A DNA stretch of 60,678 bases, taken from a virus. Location: positions 1 to 60,678 of IMG/VR virus record IMGVR_UViG_3300032304_001472. One strand, written 5' to 3'. The position numbers and the translations under genes are program-made. Below the pieces are notes generated by a model. That model ran no database searches. It saw only the letters and a list, made by a program, of their open reading frames with translations, and had not been told where the DNA came from. Shown here piece by piece: positions 15,303 through 24,396 of the stretch (positions within the stretch are counted from its first letter, which is position 1; the number at the start of each line of letters is the position of its first letter).

Positions 15303-16560
15303 TAAAAAAATTGGTATGTTGTTAGATAATGGGTTTAAACCTGAGTTTATTTCATCATTGACTGAAAGTAAAATTAATTTTCTTTTTGAGAAAATGTCAA
15401 AGAGAAAAGAGACGAAAGAACAAGCGGCATCTACTAATGTACAAAAAGTAACTATACCAGCGACAACTGCTTATAAAATACCTACTGGGGGTGAAGTAGA
15501 CATCAATAATGTAAAAGTTACTAATCAAGGTGGTGTTGCGACAGTTACACCAACAAGTGGGAAACCTGTAACAGAAACTGAAGAACTTGATGAAAAATTT
15601 GAATCTAAAGCTCAACAAGGACTATTTTGGGCACGTTGTAACAAATGTAAAGATAAAGATTGTAAGTGGTGTAAAATGGCAAATGAATTTTCAAAGAGTA
15701 CATCAAAAAAACAATATGAAAAAATGCCAGAAAAAAAACATCCTGAAAAAACTGTAAAATATAAAAAAGAAACTAAAGAAGGTTATTTAGATAATGTTGG
15801 TAAAAAAGTTACTGACACATATGCTAAAAAATTAACATCATTTAAACCTGGTTTAGCCTGGGGTGGATTAAAAGAAGATTATAATAAAATTATTGAAAAA
15901 TATACACAACCAACAATGAAAAAGAGAGACTTATTAAAACTTATTGAATCTGAAATTAAATATAAAAAAAATTTGAATGAAGATTTTTATTACAATGATG
16001 AATTAGGGGAATCATCATATGGTGAACCAATGACATTAGACCCTATGACAACATTTGATACTGAAACTGACTTTGAAACCAAAAGAGAGTTATCAAAAGT
16101 TGCTGAGGTAGAAGATTGTGAAACTGGTCAAACATTTTATATTAAACCAAAAAAATCTACTAGTCCTAGTGACATTTATATGATTAGTGATGGTGGAAGT
16201 AACTATTGTGTTCAAGTTATCAAAATGGTTAGAAAAGAACCTAGTGATTTTAGAATAATTGAAACATATAGCGAATGTAATGATTGTATAATAGATTTAA
16301 AACTTAATAAAAAAGAAGGAGGTGGTAAATCACAATTTGGGGTAGAGACATCTTATGGTACAGATACTAGTAGTGATAGTGGACCTAGAATAAAAAAATT
16401 TGGCCAATTTAAACCAGATGTTGACAAACATAGTACTATTGATCCAGACACATTAAGGTTACCAAAAGCTGGTCGTGAAAATACATCAAAATTTACGGCA
16501 AGTTTTAGAAGAAACTTGGATAAAATAAATGAAATTTTAAACAGAAGAAATAATATTTAG
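15292..16560 (+). CDS. Virion-type protein with Cys-rich DUF3008-like segment
   Basis: 422 aa from the ATG at 15292 (MNLNKKIGMLLDNG); an upstream ATG at 15274 is possible. The N terminus holds ISSLTE before SKIN, an LxE site. Near residues 100-150 is AQQGLFWARCNKCKDKDCKW, followed by EFSKSTSKKQYEKMPEKKHP, a Cys-rich stretch that may bind zinc and resembles DUF3008-type small phage proteins. The last residues (RRNLDKINEILNRR) resemble the leader helices of other proteins here. It is probably an internal or head-associated protein; no enzyme motif is seen. Confidence 0.6.
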   Translation: MNLNKKIGMLLDNGFKPEFISSLTESKINFLFEKMSKRKETKEQAASTNVQKVTIPATTAYKIPTGGEVDINNVKVTNQGGVATVTPTSGKPVTETEELDEKFESKAQQGLFWARCNKCKDKDCKWCKMANEFSKSTSKKQYEKMPEKKHPEKTVKYKKETKEGYLDNVGKKVTDTYAKKLTSFKPGLAWGGLKEDYNKIIEKYTQPTMKKRDLLKLIESEIKYKKNLNEDFYYNDELGESSYGEPMTLDPMTTFDTETDFETKRELSKVAEVEDCETGQTFYIKPKKSTSPSDIYMISDGGSNYCVQVIKMVRKEPSDFRIIETYSECNDCIIDLKLNKKEGGGKSQFGVETSYGTDTSSDSGPRIKKFGQFKPDVDKHSTIDPDTLRLPKAGRENTSKFTASFRRNLDKINEILNRRNNI

Positions 16561-16578
16561 TTATTTAAATTATATAAA

Positions 16579-17877
16579 ATGAAAAGAATTTTGTATGAAG
16601 CCCCAATTGATGATTTTATCAATAAAGAATCAATGGAAAAAATAAACGCGGCTCAAATTAGAAAATATAATACCAACAAAACTGAAGGTGGTAGTAGTGA
16701 TGAAATGATAAATTTAATGTATGGGTTACCAAATCAGGAAGCCCCATATAAAAGACAATTAGTCCAATTGGCCATTGATAAATTTTTAGAAAATTTTTAT
16801 GAGATTAAAGAAAAGATAGATGAGGGATTAGTTTCGTTAGATGTTCAAATTTCAACAACATTAACCGCTAGAGGACCTCAAAAAAAGGTTACACCTGAAG
16901 AAATAGAACAAGCACAAAAAAAAGACCCATTATTTAATGAACGAATAAAAGGAAGAAATTTTCAAAATGCTATAACACAAGGTAATAGTTGGAATCGTGG
17001 TTTTGATTTTGAAAATGATAAAGAATTTTTAGATGATATTGAAAATATAGATTCAGAATTAGTTGAAAAATATAAAAAATTTGGTAAATCTGCAACAGTT
17101 TTTTATAATGATAATTTAGCTCAATTGGAGAGAATGGCAAAAAATGCGTCAGGCGTTGCTGCGTATTGTGAAATTGTTGATGACCCAACGAATCCTAAAG
17201 CTTATATATTAGTAGTTAGAGCCCCTAACTTTCCTTTATTAATGCACGAATTAGAAAAAGTTGGTGAAGATTTCCTAACTTATCTTTATATGTCAAAAGA
17301 TAAATTTGTAAAAGATGCTCTTGTAAAAACAACTGATGTTCATGACCATGAAATAAGAAATATGCTTACAGGTAAACAAATAAGTTTAGGACTTAATTAT
17401 CATATTAAACCTCACATTGATACGGCAATTAATCAATTTATAAAAGAAAAAAGATTACCAACCAATGAAAAAGGAGAAGTAATTGAATCAACTATAAAAA
17501 AATATGAAAGGTGGTTATATAATATCATAATCAAAAATTTCAACAAATTGGCAAACGATGAAATATTAATGTATAATATGATTATGTATGATGGTATTAT
17601 TGATGGAAAGAATAAAGTTAAATTTGGAGGTGAAATGGTAAATCCAATGGAATATTTTGATGAATTTATTGAAATGATTATATATGGTGGAGATGGAAAT
17701 AAAGGTGCTGTTGATGTTTTACCAATAATTCAAACAACAACGAGAACAACAACGACAACAACAACTCAAAAATATGAACCTCCAACTTATGATTTTGATG
17801 ACGAAGATGATGATGAAGAATCTCCAACAGATGATGATGATGATTTAAGTTGGTTAGATGATGAAGATGAAGATTAA
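16579..17877 (+). CDS. Virion-type protein with acidic C-terminal tail
   Basis: 432 aa. It starts MKRILYE7 then APIDD, which fits an [L/I]xE|A processing site only seven residues in. The main part is globular, with FPLLMHELEKVGEDFLTYLY and YHIKPHIDTAINQF. The C terminus has a Thr run (TTTRTTTTTTTQ) followed by an Asp/Glu-rich tail ending SWLDDEDED. I do not recognise the fold. Its place before the terminase, the possible leader site and the charged tail suggest a head or head-tail assembly protein (inference). Confidence 0.6.
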   Translation: MKRILYEAPIDDFINKESMEKINAAQIRKYNTNKTEGGSSDEMINLMYGLPNQEAPYKRQLVQLAIDKFLENFYEIKEKIDEGLVSLDVQISTTLTARGPQKKVTPEEIEQAQKKDPLFNERIKGRNFQNAITQGNSWNRGFDFENDKEFLDDIENIDSELVEKYKKFGKSATVFYNDNLAQLERMAKNASGVAAYCEIVDDPTNPKAYILVVRAPNFPLLMHELEKVGEDFLTYLYMSKDKFVKDALVKTTDVHDHEIRNMLTGKQISLGLNYHIKPHIDTAINQFIKEKRLPTNEKGEVIESTIKKYERWLYNIIIKNFNKLANDEILMYNMIMYDGIIDGKNKVKFGGEMVNPMEYFDEFIEMIIYGGDGNKGAVDVLPIIQTTTRTTTTTTTQKYEPPTYDFDDEDDDEESPTDDDDDLSWLDDEDED

Positions 17878-17880
17878 AAT

Positions 17881-17914
17881 AAAAACCCTCATTTAGAAAT
17901 AAGTGGGGTTTTTT
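17881..17914 (+). terminator. Rho-independent terminator
   Basis: AAAAACCCTCATT/AAGTGGGGTTTTT hairpin with an internal mismatch and a T run, just after the 432 aa gene. Confidence 0.75.
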
Positions 17915-17922
17915 ATATTTAT
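17915..17922 (+). promoter_or_regulatory. Late-type promoter element ATATTTAT
   Basis: Exact ATATTTAT, 13 bases before the terminase ATG at 17936. Confidence 0.55.
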
Positions 17923-17935
17923 ATAAAAAGATTAT

Positions 17936-18946
17936 ATGAGTTTAACAAAAGAACAAGTAATGATTGAATATGTTAAGTGTATGAAAGATACCCCATACGC
18001 GTTAAGAACATATTTGGAGACCTATGACAATACTGTATCAAAATATGTCCCATTAGAGTTATTTCCAGACCAAATATCATTATTAAAAGATTATGAAGAT
18101 TACAATGAAAACATAGCATTAAAGTACAGACAAGCTGGAGTAACTACCGTTACCGCAGCTTGGGTATCGTTAAAAATTGCTTTTGCCAAAAAGACAAAAC
18201 CTGAAAAGATTCTAATCATTGCCAACAAATTAGATACATCGCAAGAGATGGCAAATAAGATAAGAATGTTTATTAGTCAATGGCCAAGTTGGGTCGGAAT
18301 TGATTTTTCTGTTGATAAAAATTCACAAAAACATTATAAGACAAACAATGGATGTGAAGTGAAAGCTGTGGCGACCTCAAAGGATGCTCTACGTGGTTTT
18401 ACACCAACAATCCTAGTATTTGACGAGGCGGCATTTATTGACGCGGATTCAGACTTTTGGGCAGCTTGTATGGCCTCACTATCAACTGGGGGTAAAGTTA
18501 TTGTAGTGTCAACTCCAAATGGATATGACCCAATTTATTATGAGATTTATAACCAAGCAAATAGAGGAATGAATGATTTCAAAATTTCTGAAATGTATTG
18601 GTTTAGAGACCCAAGATATACAAAAGATTTATATTTAGTTAAAACCAAAGACATTATTCATTATCTATTAAATAAAACTGAATATCAAAAAGAGGATATT
18701 GTCAGTTGGGAAAATATATCATTTGAGGATAGAAATTATGATGAACTTAAATTAATAATGGATTCAGGGTACAAACCTTGCTCATCTTGGTTTGAGAGAA
18801 TGGTAAAGAAACTTAAATACGATAAACGAAAAGTTTCACAAGAATTAGAGTGTGTTGATTATAATACAATGGTAACACTTCGAGACAAAAATACAAATGA
18901 AATCTTTGATGTTAAAATTGGTGATTTATATGAAAATCTATTGTAG
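17936..18946 (+). CDS. terL: Terminase large subunit, N-terminal ATPase fragment with N-intein
   Basis: 336 aa. Residues 1-305 are the T4 gp17-like packaging ATPase: KYRQAGVTTVTAAW is the Walker A-like loop, in which the usual GKT is GVT as in many terminases; TILVFDEAAFID is Walker B plus catalytic Glu; VVSTPNG is the coupling motif. At residue 306, after VSQELE, the frame enters an intein: CVDYNTMVTLRD, 31 residues in all, then a stop. The C-terminal nuclease half is encoded at 20166, with an endonuclease gene between. Trans-splicing would give a protein of about 589 aa, normal for TerL. Confidence 0.9.
   Translation: MSLTKEQVMIEYVKCMKDTPYALRTYLETYDNTVSKYVPLELFPDQISLLKDYEDYNENIALKYRQAGVTTVTAAWVSLKIAFAKKTKPEKILIIANKLDTSQEMANKIRMFISQWPSWVGIDFSVDKNSQKHYKTNNGCEVKAVATSKDALRGFTPTILVFDEAAFIDADSDFWAACMASLSTGGKVIVVSTPNGYDPIYYEIYNQANRGMNDFKISEMYWFRDPRYTKDLYLVKTKDIIHYLLNKTEYQKEDIVSWENISFEDRNYDELKLIMDSGYKPCSSWFERMVKKLKYDKRKVSQELECVDYNTMVTLRDKNTNEIFDVKIGDLYENLL
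18851..18943 (+). other. N-intein (31 aa) of TerL
   Basis: Starts with Cys after QELE and carries block A (CVDYNTMVTL), ending GDLYENLL at the stop. Short N-intein of the AceL-TerL type. Confidence 0.85.
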
Positions 18947-18982
18947 ATTATAGTTCTTGAGTTACTTTTCATTAAAATTGTG

Positions 18983-18990
18983 ATATTTAT
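18983..18990 (+). promoter_or_regulatory. Late-type promoter element before the endonuclease gene
   Basis: Exact ATATTTAT, 4 bases before the ATG at 18995, located between the two TerL fragments. It gives the inserted gene its own promoter. Confidence 0.45.
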
Positions 18991-18994
18991 TTAT

Positions 18995-20176
18995 ATGGAA
19001 CTTGAAGACCTCAAATTAAAAATAGAAGAAACTGGATATATTGACAATGTTAAAATTGGAAATTATTTCCATATGAAATACCCCTCAATTTATTCTGAAG
19101 TTATAAAAATAACATCTTGTTTAGAAAATTCATATTGCGATAACAAACTTTTCAGGGCTAGGATTATTTTTATTTTAAAATACAATTTAGATGTTAATAA
19201 AATTAAAAACAACAAAGGATGGTTTCGTTTTAGTAGAAAAAAAGATGATTTTTTTGAAAAAAATATTGATTATGTGAAAAAGGGTTGGGAAACAAGTAAG
19301 TATAAATCAACTAATGACTTTTTAGGTTTAGATGAAACTATTAAAATACTTAGAACAGAAGATTACTATAAAAATTACTTAGGGAGGTCAAAAAATAGAA
19401 CTTTAATTAAAGAAAATATCAAATTATATGATTCTATTTACCACCACACAAAATTTATGGATTTGTTTAATAAAAATAGTAACAAATTCTCCATGAGAAT
19501 TTTATTTTTAGTTAATAAGAATGGTGACATAAATCAAATAAAATGTAAAAGTTGTAACGTAAATTTTACTTCATTTAATTATTCAATAGGTGATTATAAT
19601 GAAAATTGTATAAATTGTTTTCATAATAGTATTAATCATTATCCGACAATTGGTTATTTTAAAAAAAAATATGGTGACGAATATCAAAAATTTTATGATG
19701 AAGATAGAAAAAGGGTTTCTAATTTAAAAGTTAATAGTAAGCAATGGTTTATTATGAAATACGGTGAAAACAATGGGGGTAAGAAATACGAAGAATATTT
19801 ATCAAACAGAATTGAGATTCTTGAGGGTATTAAATCAAAAAAATTTTCAAAAATATCTCAAAAACTTTTTTGGTTAATATATGAAAAATTAAATGAAGAG
19901 GAGAAAACAAATTGCTGGTTTAAAGAATTAAATAAAGAGGTATTAGTTAAAGTAAGTGAAACCAAATTTTATTTTCCTGATTTTTTGATGGGTAAAAAAA
20001 TAATTGAATATGATGGTAAATATTGGCATCAACAAGATGATGATAATATAAGAAATTCATTATATAAAAAAAATGGATATGATATAATGATAATTAATGA
20101 GGATGATTTTAGTAGAGTCCATATAAGTGATAATATAATTAATAATTGTGTAAATTTTTTAAGAAATGAAATATAA
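18995..20176 (+). CDS. Vsr-like homing endonuclease inside the split TerL locus
   Basis: 393 aa from the ATG at 18995; an upstream GTG at 18980 would overlap the promoter element. A zinc-finger-like CKSCNV and CINCF pair lies in the middle. The C-terminal domain (FYFPDFLMGKKIIEYDGKYW followed by HQQ, then KKNGYDIMIINEDDF) matches the PD-(D/E)xK/Vsr-like endonuclease family known from phage fractured genes. It is free-standing, lying between the N-intein stop and the C-intein start, and overlaps the TerL C-part by 11 bases. It would cut terminase genes lacking the insertion and spread the cassette. Confidence 0.8.
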   Translation: MELEDLKLKIEETGYIDNVKIGNYFHMKYPSIYSEVIKITSCLENSYCDNKLFRARIIFILKYNLDVNKIKNNKGWFRFSRKKDDFFEKNIDYVKKGWETSKYKSTNDFLGLDETIKILRTEDYYKNYLGRSKNRTLIKENIKLYDSIYHHTKFMDLFNKNSNKFSMRILFLVNKNGDINQIKCKSCNVNFTSFNYSIGDYNENCINCFHNSINHYPTIGYFKKKYGDEYQKFYDEDRKRVSNLKVNSKQWFIMKYGENNGGKKYEEYLSNRIEILEGIKSKKFSKISQKLFWLIYEKLNEEEKTNCWFKELNKEVLVKVSETKFYFPDFLMGKKIIEYDGKYWHQQDDDNIRNSLYKKNGYDIMIINEDDFSRVHISDNIINNCVNFLRNEI

Positions 20177-20492
20177 TAACGGTAAATATGAAATATCTAG
20201 TCCAGAAGGATTTGTTGATTTTTTAGGGGTTCAAAAACTACAAAGAAAAACCATTGAAATCTCATTTTCAAAAAATTTAACTCTACGTGGATCTTTAAAT
20301 CATACTATTTTTGATTTTGATAATCATCCAATTAAACTTTCAAATATTAAAATTGGGGATTCTATTAAATCTTTTGATGGTAACTTAGTTGTTATTAATG
20401 TACTAAACTATGAGGATGAAACTGATGTGTATGATATAATTGATTCAGGTAAATTACATTTATATTACACTAATAAGATTATTTCACATAAT
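20166..20492 (+). other. C-intein (109 aa) of TerL
   Basis: Starts at its own ATG and ends ISHN before Cys110. It pairs with the N-intein at 18851-18943. Confidence 0.85.
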
Positions 20493-21347
20493 TGTAATTT
20501 TCTTGGGTCAGGTGATAATGTATTTGATTCTCTTTTAATGCAGAGAGTTAAAGAAAATATGATTAAAGAACCCCAAAATAAAATGATGGGTAATTCTTTA
20601 TGGATATGGAAAGAACCTGTAATGGGACACAAGTATGTTATGGGTGTGGATGTCAGTAGAGGGGATAGTGAAGACTTTAGTTCTTTCCAAATTATTGATT
20701 TTGACACAAGAGAACAAGTTGCAGAATATGTTGGGAAATTACCTCCAGATACAATGGCTGAAATATGTTATAAGTGGGGTAATATGTATAATTGTTTTAT
20801 TGTAATAGATATAACTGGTGGTATGGGAGTTTCAACATCAAGAAAATTACAAGAGTTGGGTTATAAGAATTTATATGTGGATGGGGTTGATTTAGCTAAC
20901 AAATGGAAGTATGACCCTAAGGCATTGGATAAAATCCCTGGATTAAATTTCAATAACAAACGAGTTCAAATTATTGCTTCTTTTGAGGAAGCAATGAGAC
21001 ATGAATTTAAGATATATAGTTCAAGGTTATTTGATGAGATGAACACCTTTGTATATGTCAATGGAAGACCTGACCATCAAAAAGGACAACACGATGACTT
21101 AATAATGTCAATTGCAATGGCGACTTATGTTGCGGAATCATCATTTAGTAGTTTGGAAAAAGTTACAGAACAGACAAAAGCAATGTTAGAATCTTGGGCG
21201 GTATCCAACAATGAAAATATGGGAAAACAATTGGACTTTAATCCAGTAATTCCATTTGGACACGATAGGTTACAACAAAGAAATCAAAATGTATCAAAGG
21301 AAGATTATATTAAATACTCTTGGTTATTTGGAAACCAAAGGAGATAA
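20166..21347 (+). CDS. terL: Terminase large subunit, C-terminal nuclease fragment with C-intein
   Basis: 393 aa. Residues 1-109 are the C-intein: block B SLNH, then VYDIIDSGKLHLYYTNKIIS and HN. Cys110 starts the extein (CNFLGSGDNVFDS). The nuclease domain has the RNase H-fold acidic residues in VMGVDVSRGDSEDFSSF, IVIDITGG and GQHDDLIMSIAM, as in T4 gp17. It cuts concatemeric DNA during packaging. The C-intein closely resembles the described AceL-TerL C-intein, including the SP.GF start and the ...CxFLGS junction (established from that family; comparison made from memory). The ATG overlaps the endonuclease gene end. Confidence 0.9.
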   Translation: MKYNNGKYEISSPEGFVDFLGVQKLQRKTIEISFSKNLTLRGSLNHTIFDFDNHPIKLSNIKIGDSIKSFDGNLVVINVLNYEDETDVYDIIDSGKLHLYYTNKIISHNCNFLGSGDNVFDSLLMQRVKENMIKEPQNKMMGNSLWIWKEPVMGHKYVMGVDVSRGDSEDFSSFQIIDFDTREQVAEYVGKLPPDTMAEICYKWGNMYNCFIVIDITGGMGVSTSRKLQELGYKNLYVDGVDLANKWKYDPKALDKIPGLNFNNKRVQIIASFEEAMRHEFKIYSSRLFDEMNTFVYVNGRPDHQKGQHDDLIMSIAMATYVAESSFSSLEKVTEQTKAMLESWAVSNNENMGKQLDFNPVIPFGHDRLQQRNQNVSKEDYIKYSWLFGNQRR

Positions 21348-21354
21348 TATTTAT
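21347..21354 (+). promoter_or_regulatory. Late-type promoter element ATATTTAT
   Basis: Exact ATATTTAT, 14 bases before the ATG of a 53-codon gene at 21369. Confidence 0.5.
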
Positions 21355-21368
21355 AAAATAAAACAAGT

Positions 21369-21530
21369 ATGGGTTTAATAGATAGAAAAAAATCAGGTAA
21401 AAAATTTGATGGTTCAAAATTAATTGTGGAAGGACAAGGAATATTAACAAAAATAATTAGTCCCCCTAATAAAATTCCATTTGGAAAAAAAACAACCTCA
21501 AGTTCTAATCAAAATCCGAATAATCAATAG
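21369..21530 (+). CDS. Small basic protein, 53 aa
   Basis: Too short for routine ORF calling but probably real. It starts MGLIDRKKSGKKFDGSKLIV, contains a Pro-rich ISPPNKIPFGKK stretch and ends in an Asn/Gln-rich tail. It has a late-type promoter element at the usual distance and fills the gap between terminase and portal, where T4 carries the tail sheath and tube genes. Function unknown; a small virion protein is possible. Confidence 0.55.
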   Translation: MGLIDRKKSGKKFDGSKLIVEGQGILTKIISPPNKIPFGKKTTSSSNQNPNNQ

Positions 21531-21573
21531 TTTAAACTATTTAATTATTGATTTTAATTTTTAAAATTAATGT

Positions 21574-23379
21574 ATGGAAAATAACGAAAAAAATATGACA
21601 GTATGGCAGAGGTTATCACAAGCCTTTGGCCCAAACGCCCTCTTAAATCAAGATTACCCAACGTATAAATTTGATAAAAAAGAACTTTTAAGGACTACAT
21701 CAAAACAAGAATACGAAAAAGAATTATTACAAGCACAACAATCTTATTATTTAGGTAATCAATGGACAAAAATTGAGAGTAATCTTTATACTCAAGCAGT
21801 GTATTATGAACCAACAAGAATAGCATCATTTTATGATTACGAATCTATGGAATTTACTCCAGAAATATCAACAGCTTTGGACATTTATGGTGAAGAGTCA
21901 ACGACAGTTGACCATAATGGTTATATGTTACAAATATATTCCGAATCAAAACGTATTAAAGGAATATTGGCTGACTTATTTAATAATAGTTTAGACATTA
22001 ATACCAATCTTCCTATGTGGACAAGAAACACTTGTAAGTATGGGGATAACTTCGTTTACTTGAAATTAGACCCAGAGAAAGGTGTTGTTGGTTGTATGCA
22101 ATTACCAAATATTGAAATTGAACGTTTTGAAAGAGGTATGACAGTTCATGGAGGTAGACAGAGTGTTGAAGAACCCGTAGACCAAAAAGGTTTGAGATTC
22201 AAATGGAAAGTTAAAGATATGGAGTTTAATTCTTGGGAAATCGCTCACTTCCGTTTATTAGGTGATGATAGAAAACTTCCTTATGGTACGTCAATGTTAG
22301 AAAAGGCTAGACGTATTTGGAAACAATTATTATTGTCTGAAGATGCAATGTTAATATATAGAACATCAAGAGCACCTGAAAGAAGGGTGTTTAAAGTATT
22401 TGTTGGTAATATGGATGATAAAGATGTTGAACCATATGTACAACGTGTTGCTAATAAGTTTAAACGTAGTCAAGTCGTTGATTCTCAAACAGGTAATGTA
22501 GATATGAGATTCAATCAAATGGCGGTTGACCAAGATTATTTTATCCCAGTAAGAGATGTTACCGCGGCAAATCCTATTGATACATTACCTGGAGGTACAA
22601 ACTTGGGTGAGATTGCCGATATTGAATATATCCAAAAGAAATTATTAACGGCTCTTCGTGTACCTAAAGCTTTCTTGGGGTTTGAAGAACCTGTAGGTTC
22701 TGGCAAGAATCTTTCATTGATTGACATAAGATTTGCCAGAACAATAAATAGAATTCAGAAATCTATGATTGCAGAATTAAATAAAATCGCAATTATACAT
22801 TTATTCTTATTAGGTTTTGAAGACGAATTAAATAATTTTACATTAGGATTAACAAATCCATCAAGTCAAGCTGATTTACTTAAAATTGATGTTTGGAAAG
22901 AAAAATTTTCAGTTTATACACAAGCAACAACAGCTGACCAAATTGGTTTTATGCCAACCTCAATTAGTTGGGCTAAAAAACATATCTTAGGATTCTCTGA
23001 TGAAGAAATAAGGATTGATTTACAACAACAACGTATTGAACGTGCAGTTGGTGCTGAATTAACTAATACCGCAACAATTATAACTAAAACAGGTGTATTT
23101 GATAATATAGATAAATTATATGATACTATAACTGGTGAGACTCAAGGTGGAGCTCCACCACCTCCTCCTGGTGGAGGAGAAGGGGGAATGCCACCACCAC
23201 CACCTCCTCCTGGAGGGGAAGGTCCTGAATTGGCTCCAGAATCATTCAAAAAGGATAACTTGAATATTTTATTAGAAAATGAATCATTGATTGACACTGA
23301 CCAATTTATTGATTTATCTAGAGCAAGAAATTATTTGGGTGAAATGGAAAATCAACTAAAAAAACTTCTTAATGATTGA
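21574..23379 (+). CDS. 20: Portal protein, T4 gp20-like
   Basis: 601 aa. It forms the dodecameric ring at the capsid vertex through which DNA enters. T4-type portal features are visible: EYENEL-like N-terminal helices (NQDYPTYKF), PEISTALDIYGEESTTVD, NTCKYGDNFVYLKL, EIAHFRLLGDDRKLPYGTS, RRIWKQLLLSEDAMLIYR, SRAPERRVFKVFVGN and ALRVPKAFLGFEEPVGSGK. The C terminus is extended by Pro/Gly-rich blocks (near residues 527-550) and ends in a helix QLKKLLND. Its position between terminase and protease is as in T4. The Pro/Gly extension is longer than expected and may be disordered inside the head. Confidence 0.93.
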   Translation: MENNEKNMTVWQRLSQAFGPNALLNQDYPTYKFDKKELLRTTSKQEYEKELLQAQQSYYLGNQWTKIESNLYTQAVYYEPTRIASFYDYESMEFTPEISTALDIYGEESTTVDHNGYMLQIYSESKRIKGILADLFNNSLDINTNLPMWTRNTCKYGDNFVYLKLDPEKGVVGCMQLPNIEIERFERGMTVHGGRQSVEEPVDQKGLRFKWKVKDMEFNSWEIAHFRLLGDDRKLPYGTSMLEKARRIWKQLLLSEDAMLIYRTSRAPERRVFKVFVGNMDDKDVEPYVQRVANKFKRSQVVDSQTGNVDMRFNQMAVDQDYFIPVRDVTAANPIDTLPGGTNLGEIADIEYIQKKLLTALRVPKAFLGFEEPVGSGKNLSLIDIRFARTINRIQKSMIAELNKIAIIHLFLLGFEDELNNFTLGLTNPSSQADLLKIDVWKEKFSVYTQATTADQIGFMPTSISWAKKHILGFSDEEIRIDLQQQRIERAVGAELTNTATIITKTGVFDNIDKLYDTITGETQGGAPPPPPGGGEGGMPPPPPPPGGEGPELAPESFKKDNLNILLENESLIDTDQFIDLSRARNYLGEMENQLKKLLND

Positions 23380-23386
23380 TATTTAT
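23379..23386 (+). promoter_or_regulatory. Late-type promoter element with TATAAATA
   Basis: ATATTTATAAATAAAA begins at 23379, partly within the portal stop codon, 12 bases before the ATG at 23399. Confidence 0.55.
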
Positions 23387-23398
23387 AAATAAAAAAAT

Positions 23399-24112
23399 AT
23401 GAAATTTGGAATTATAAAATCAAAAATAGAAAAATTACTAACCGAATCTTATTCAACTAATAAGTTTAAATCTGAAATGAAGACATTTAAAATCTTGGTT
23501 TTAGAAAATAAAAACATAAATAAATTATTTTATTTATATGATGAGTTGAATAATAACAAAGGAATGAATGAAAATATTGTTAATGATTATATTAATGAAT
23601 GTATAACAATATATGAAAACACAATTAACAAAATATCTAAAAAAGATATAAGTTTATTAAAAACGTGGATTTCTGACGTTAAGTCTGAAAATACATACGA
23701 AAAAATTGATAGTTTGTTTGATTCAAATATATTAACTATTGAGAATAAAATTACAAATAGAAAATTAATCGCTGAGTCGTTGAGTAAGTCCCAACCAAAA
23801 TCTAACGATATCATTAATTTACCGATTAGTTCAATGGTAAATTTAGCAAATAAAACAATTAATAATTATATTGAAAATTTAAACGAATCGGACAAACAAG
23901 AGTTAGTCAATTTTTTAAAAACAGATGAAAAAGATATGGAAAATTCATATCAAGAAATTAAAGAAAATGTTTTGAAAAAATTAAATAATATGTCAATTGA
24001 TTCTGATTTAGAAACTAAACAAAAAATTGAAGAGTCAATAAATAAAATTAAAGTTGAAAAATTCGATAAGTTAAATTTTTTCAGACTTAAATCATTAAAC
24101 GAAAATATTTAA
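23399..24112 (+). CDS. Putative prohead core/internal protein
   Basis: 237 aa, helical and charged, mostly Lys, Asn, Glu, Ile and Leu. The N terminus (MKFGIIKSKIEKLLTE16 before SYST) fits the leader-plus-LxE pattern. The position between portal and protease corresponds to T4 genes 67/68, small prohead core proteins that are cleaved by gp21. The sequence itself is not recognisably homologous. The role in the prohead core is inferred from position and composition. Its stop overlaps by 4 bases the stop region of the antisense bS21 gene. Confidence 0.6.
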   Translation: MKFGIIKSKIEKLLTESYSTNKFKSEMKTFKILVLENKNINKLFYLYDELNNNKGMNENIVNDYINECITIYENTINKISKKDISLLKTWISDVKSENTYEKIDSLFDSNILTIENKITNRKLIAESLSKSQPKSNDIINLPISSMVNLANKTINNYIENLNESDKQELVNFLKTDEKDMENSYQEIKENVLKKLNNMSIDSDLETKQKIEESINKIKVEKFDKLNFFRLKSLNENI

Positions 24113-24300
24113 TTAAATTTACCTTTATTTCTTTCAGTATAAATCGCTTTGTTAATTACATTTCGTTTAATAACCGATGGTTTAGAAAATTCTTTTTTAT
24201 TTCTTAATTCAGACATCAATTTAGTTTTTATTACCTTGCTCTTAAATAATTTAAGAGCTTTTTCTATTGGTGTCTTATTATCTACGTGTACAATTAACAT
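24109..24300 (-). CDS. rpsU: Ribosomal protein bS21
   Basis: 63 aa, the normal length of bS21. The sequence follows the family closely: MLIVHVDN, PIEKALKLFKSKVIKTK, MSELRNKKEFSKPSVIKR and KAIYTERNK, with the ELR.+.EF.KPS core typical of the Bacteroidota version. bS21 sits near the 3' end of 16S rRNA and influences initiation; in Bacteroidota it helps to hide the anti-Shine-Dalgarno sequence. Phage-encoded bS21 is known in some large phages and could replace the host protein to favour phage mRNAs (inference). It is on the minus strand inside the plus-strand head block, so it is probably expressed at another time. Confidence 0.87.
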   Translation of the reverse strand: MLIVHVDNKTPIEKALKLFKSKVIKTKLMSELRNKKEFSKPSVIKRNVINKAIYTERNKGKFN

Positions 24301-24396
24301 AATCTTTAATTTTATTTTGTTTTATTATTATTTTTGACTTATTTAATAAATTTAATTACCTTTTTTTTAAATAAACAGAAATTAAATTTTTTTTTA

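Noticed and set aside
18125-18150. Missing Walker A lysine in TerL (RQAGVTT) as a sign of inactivation
   Set aside because: Many terminases have GVT/GVS here with a basic residue earlier in the loop, and the rest of the ATPase is intact.
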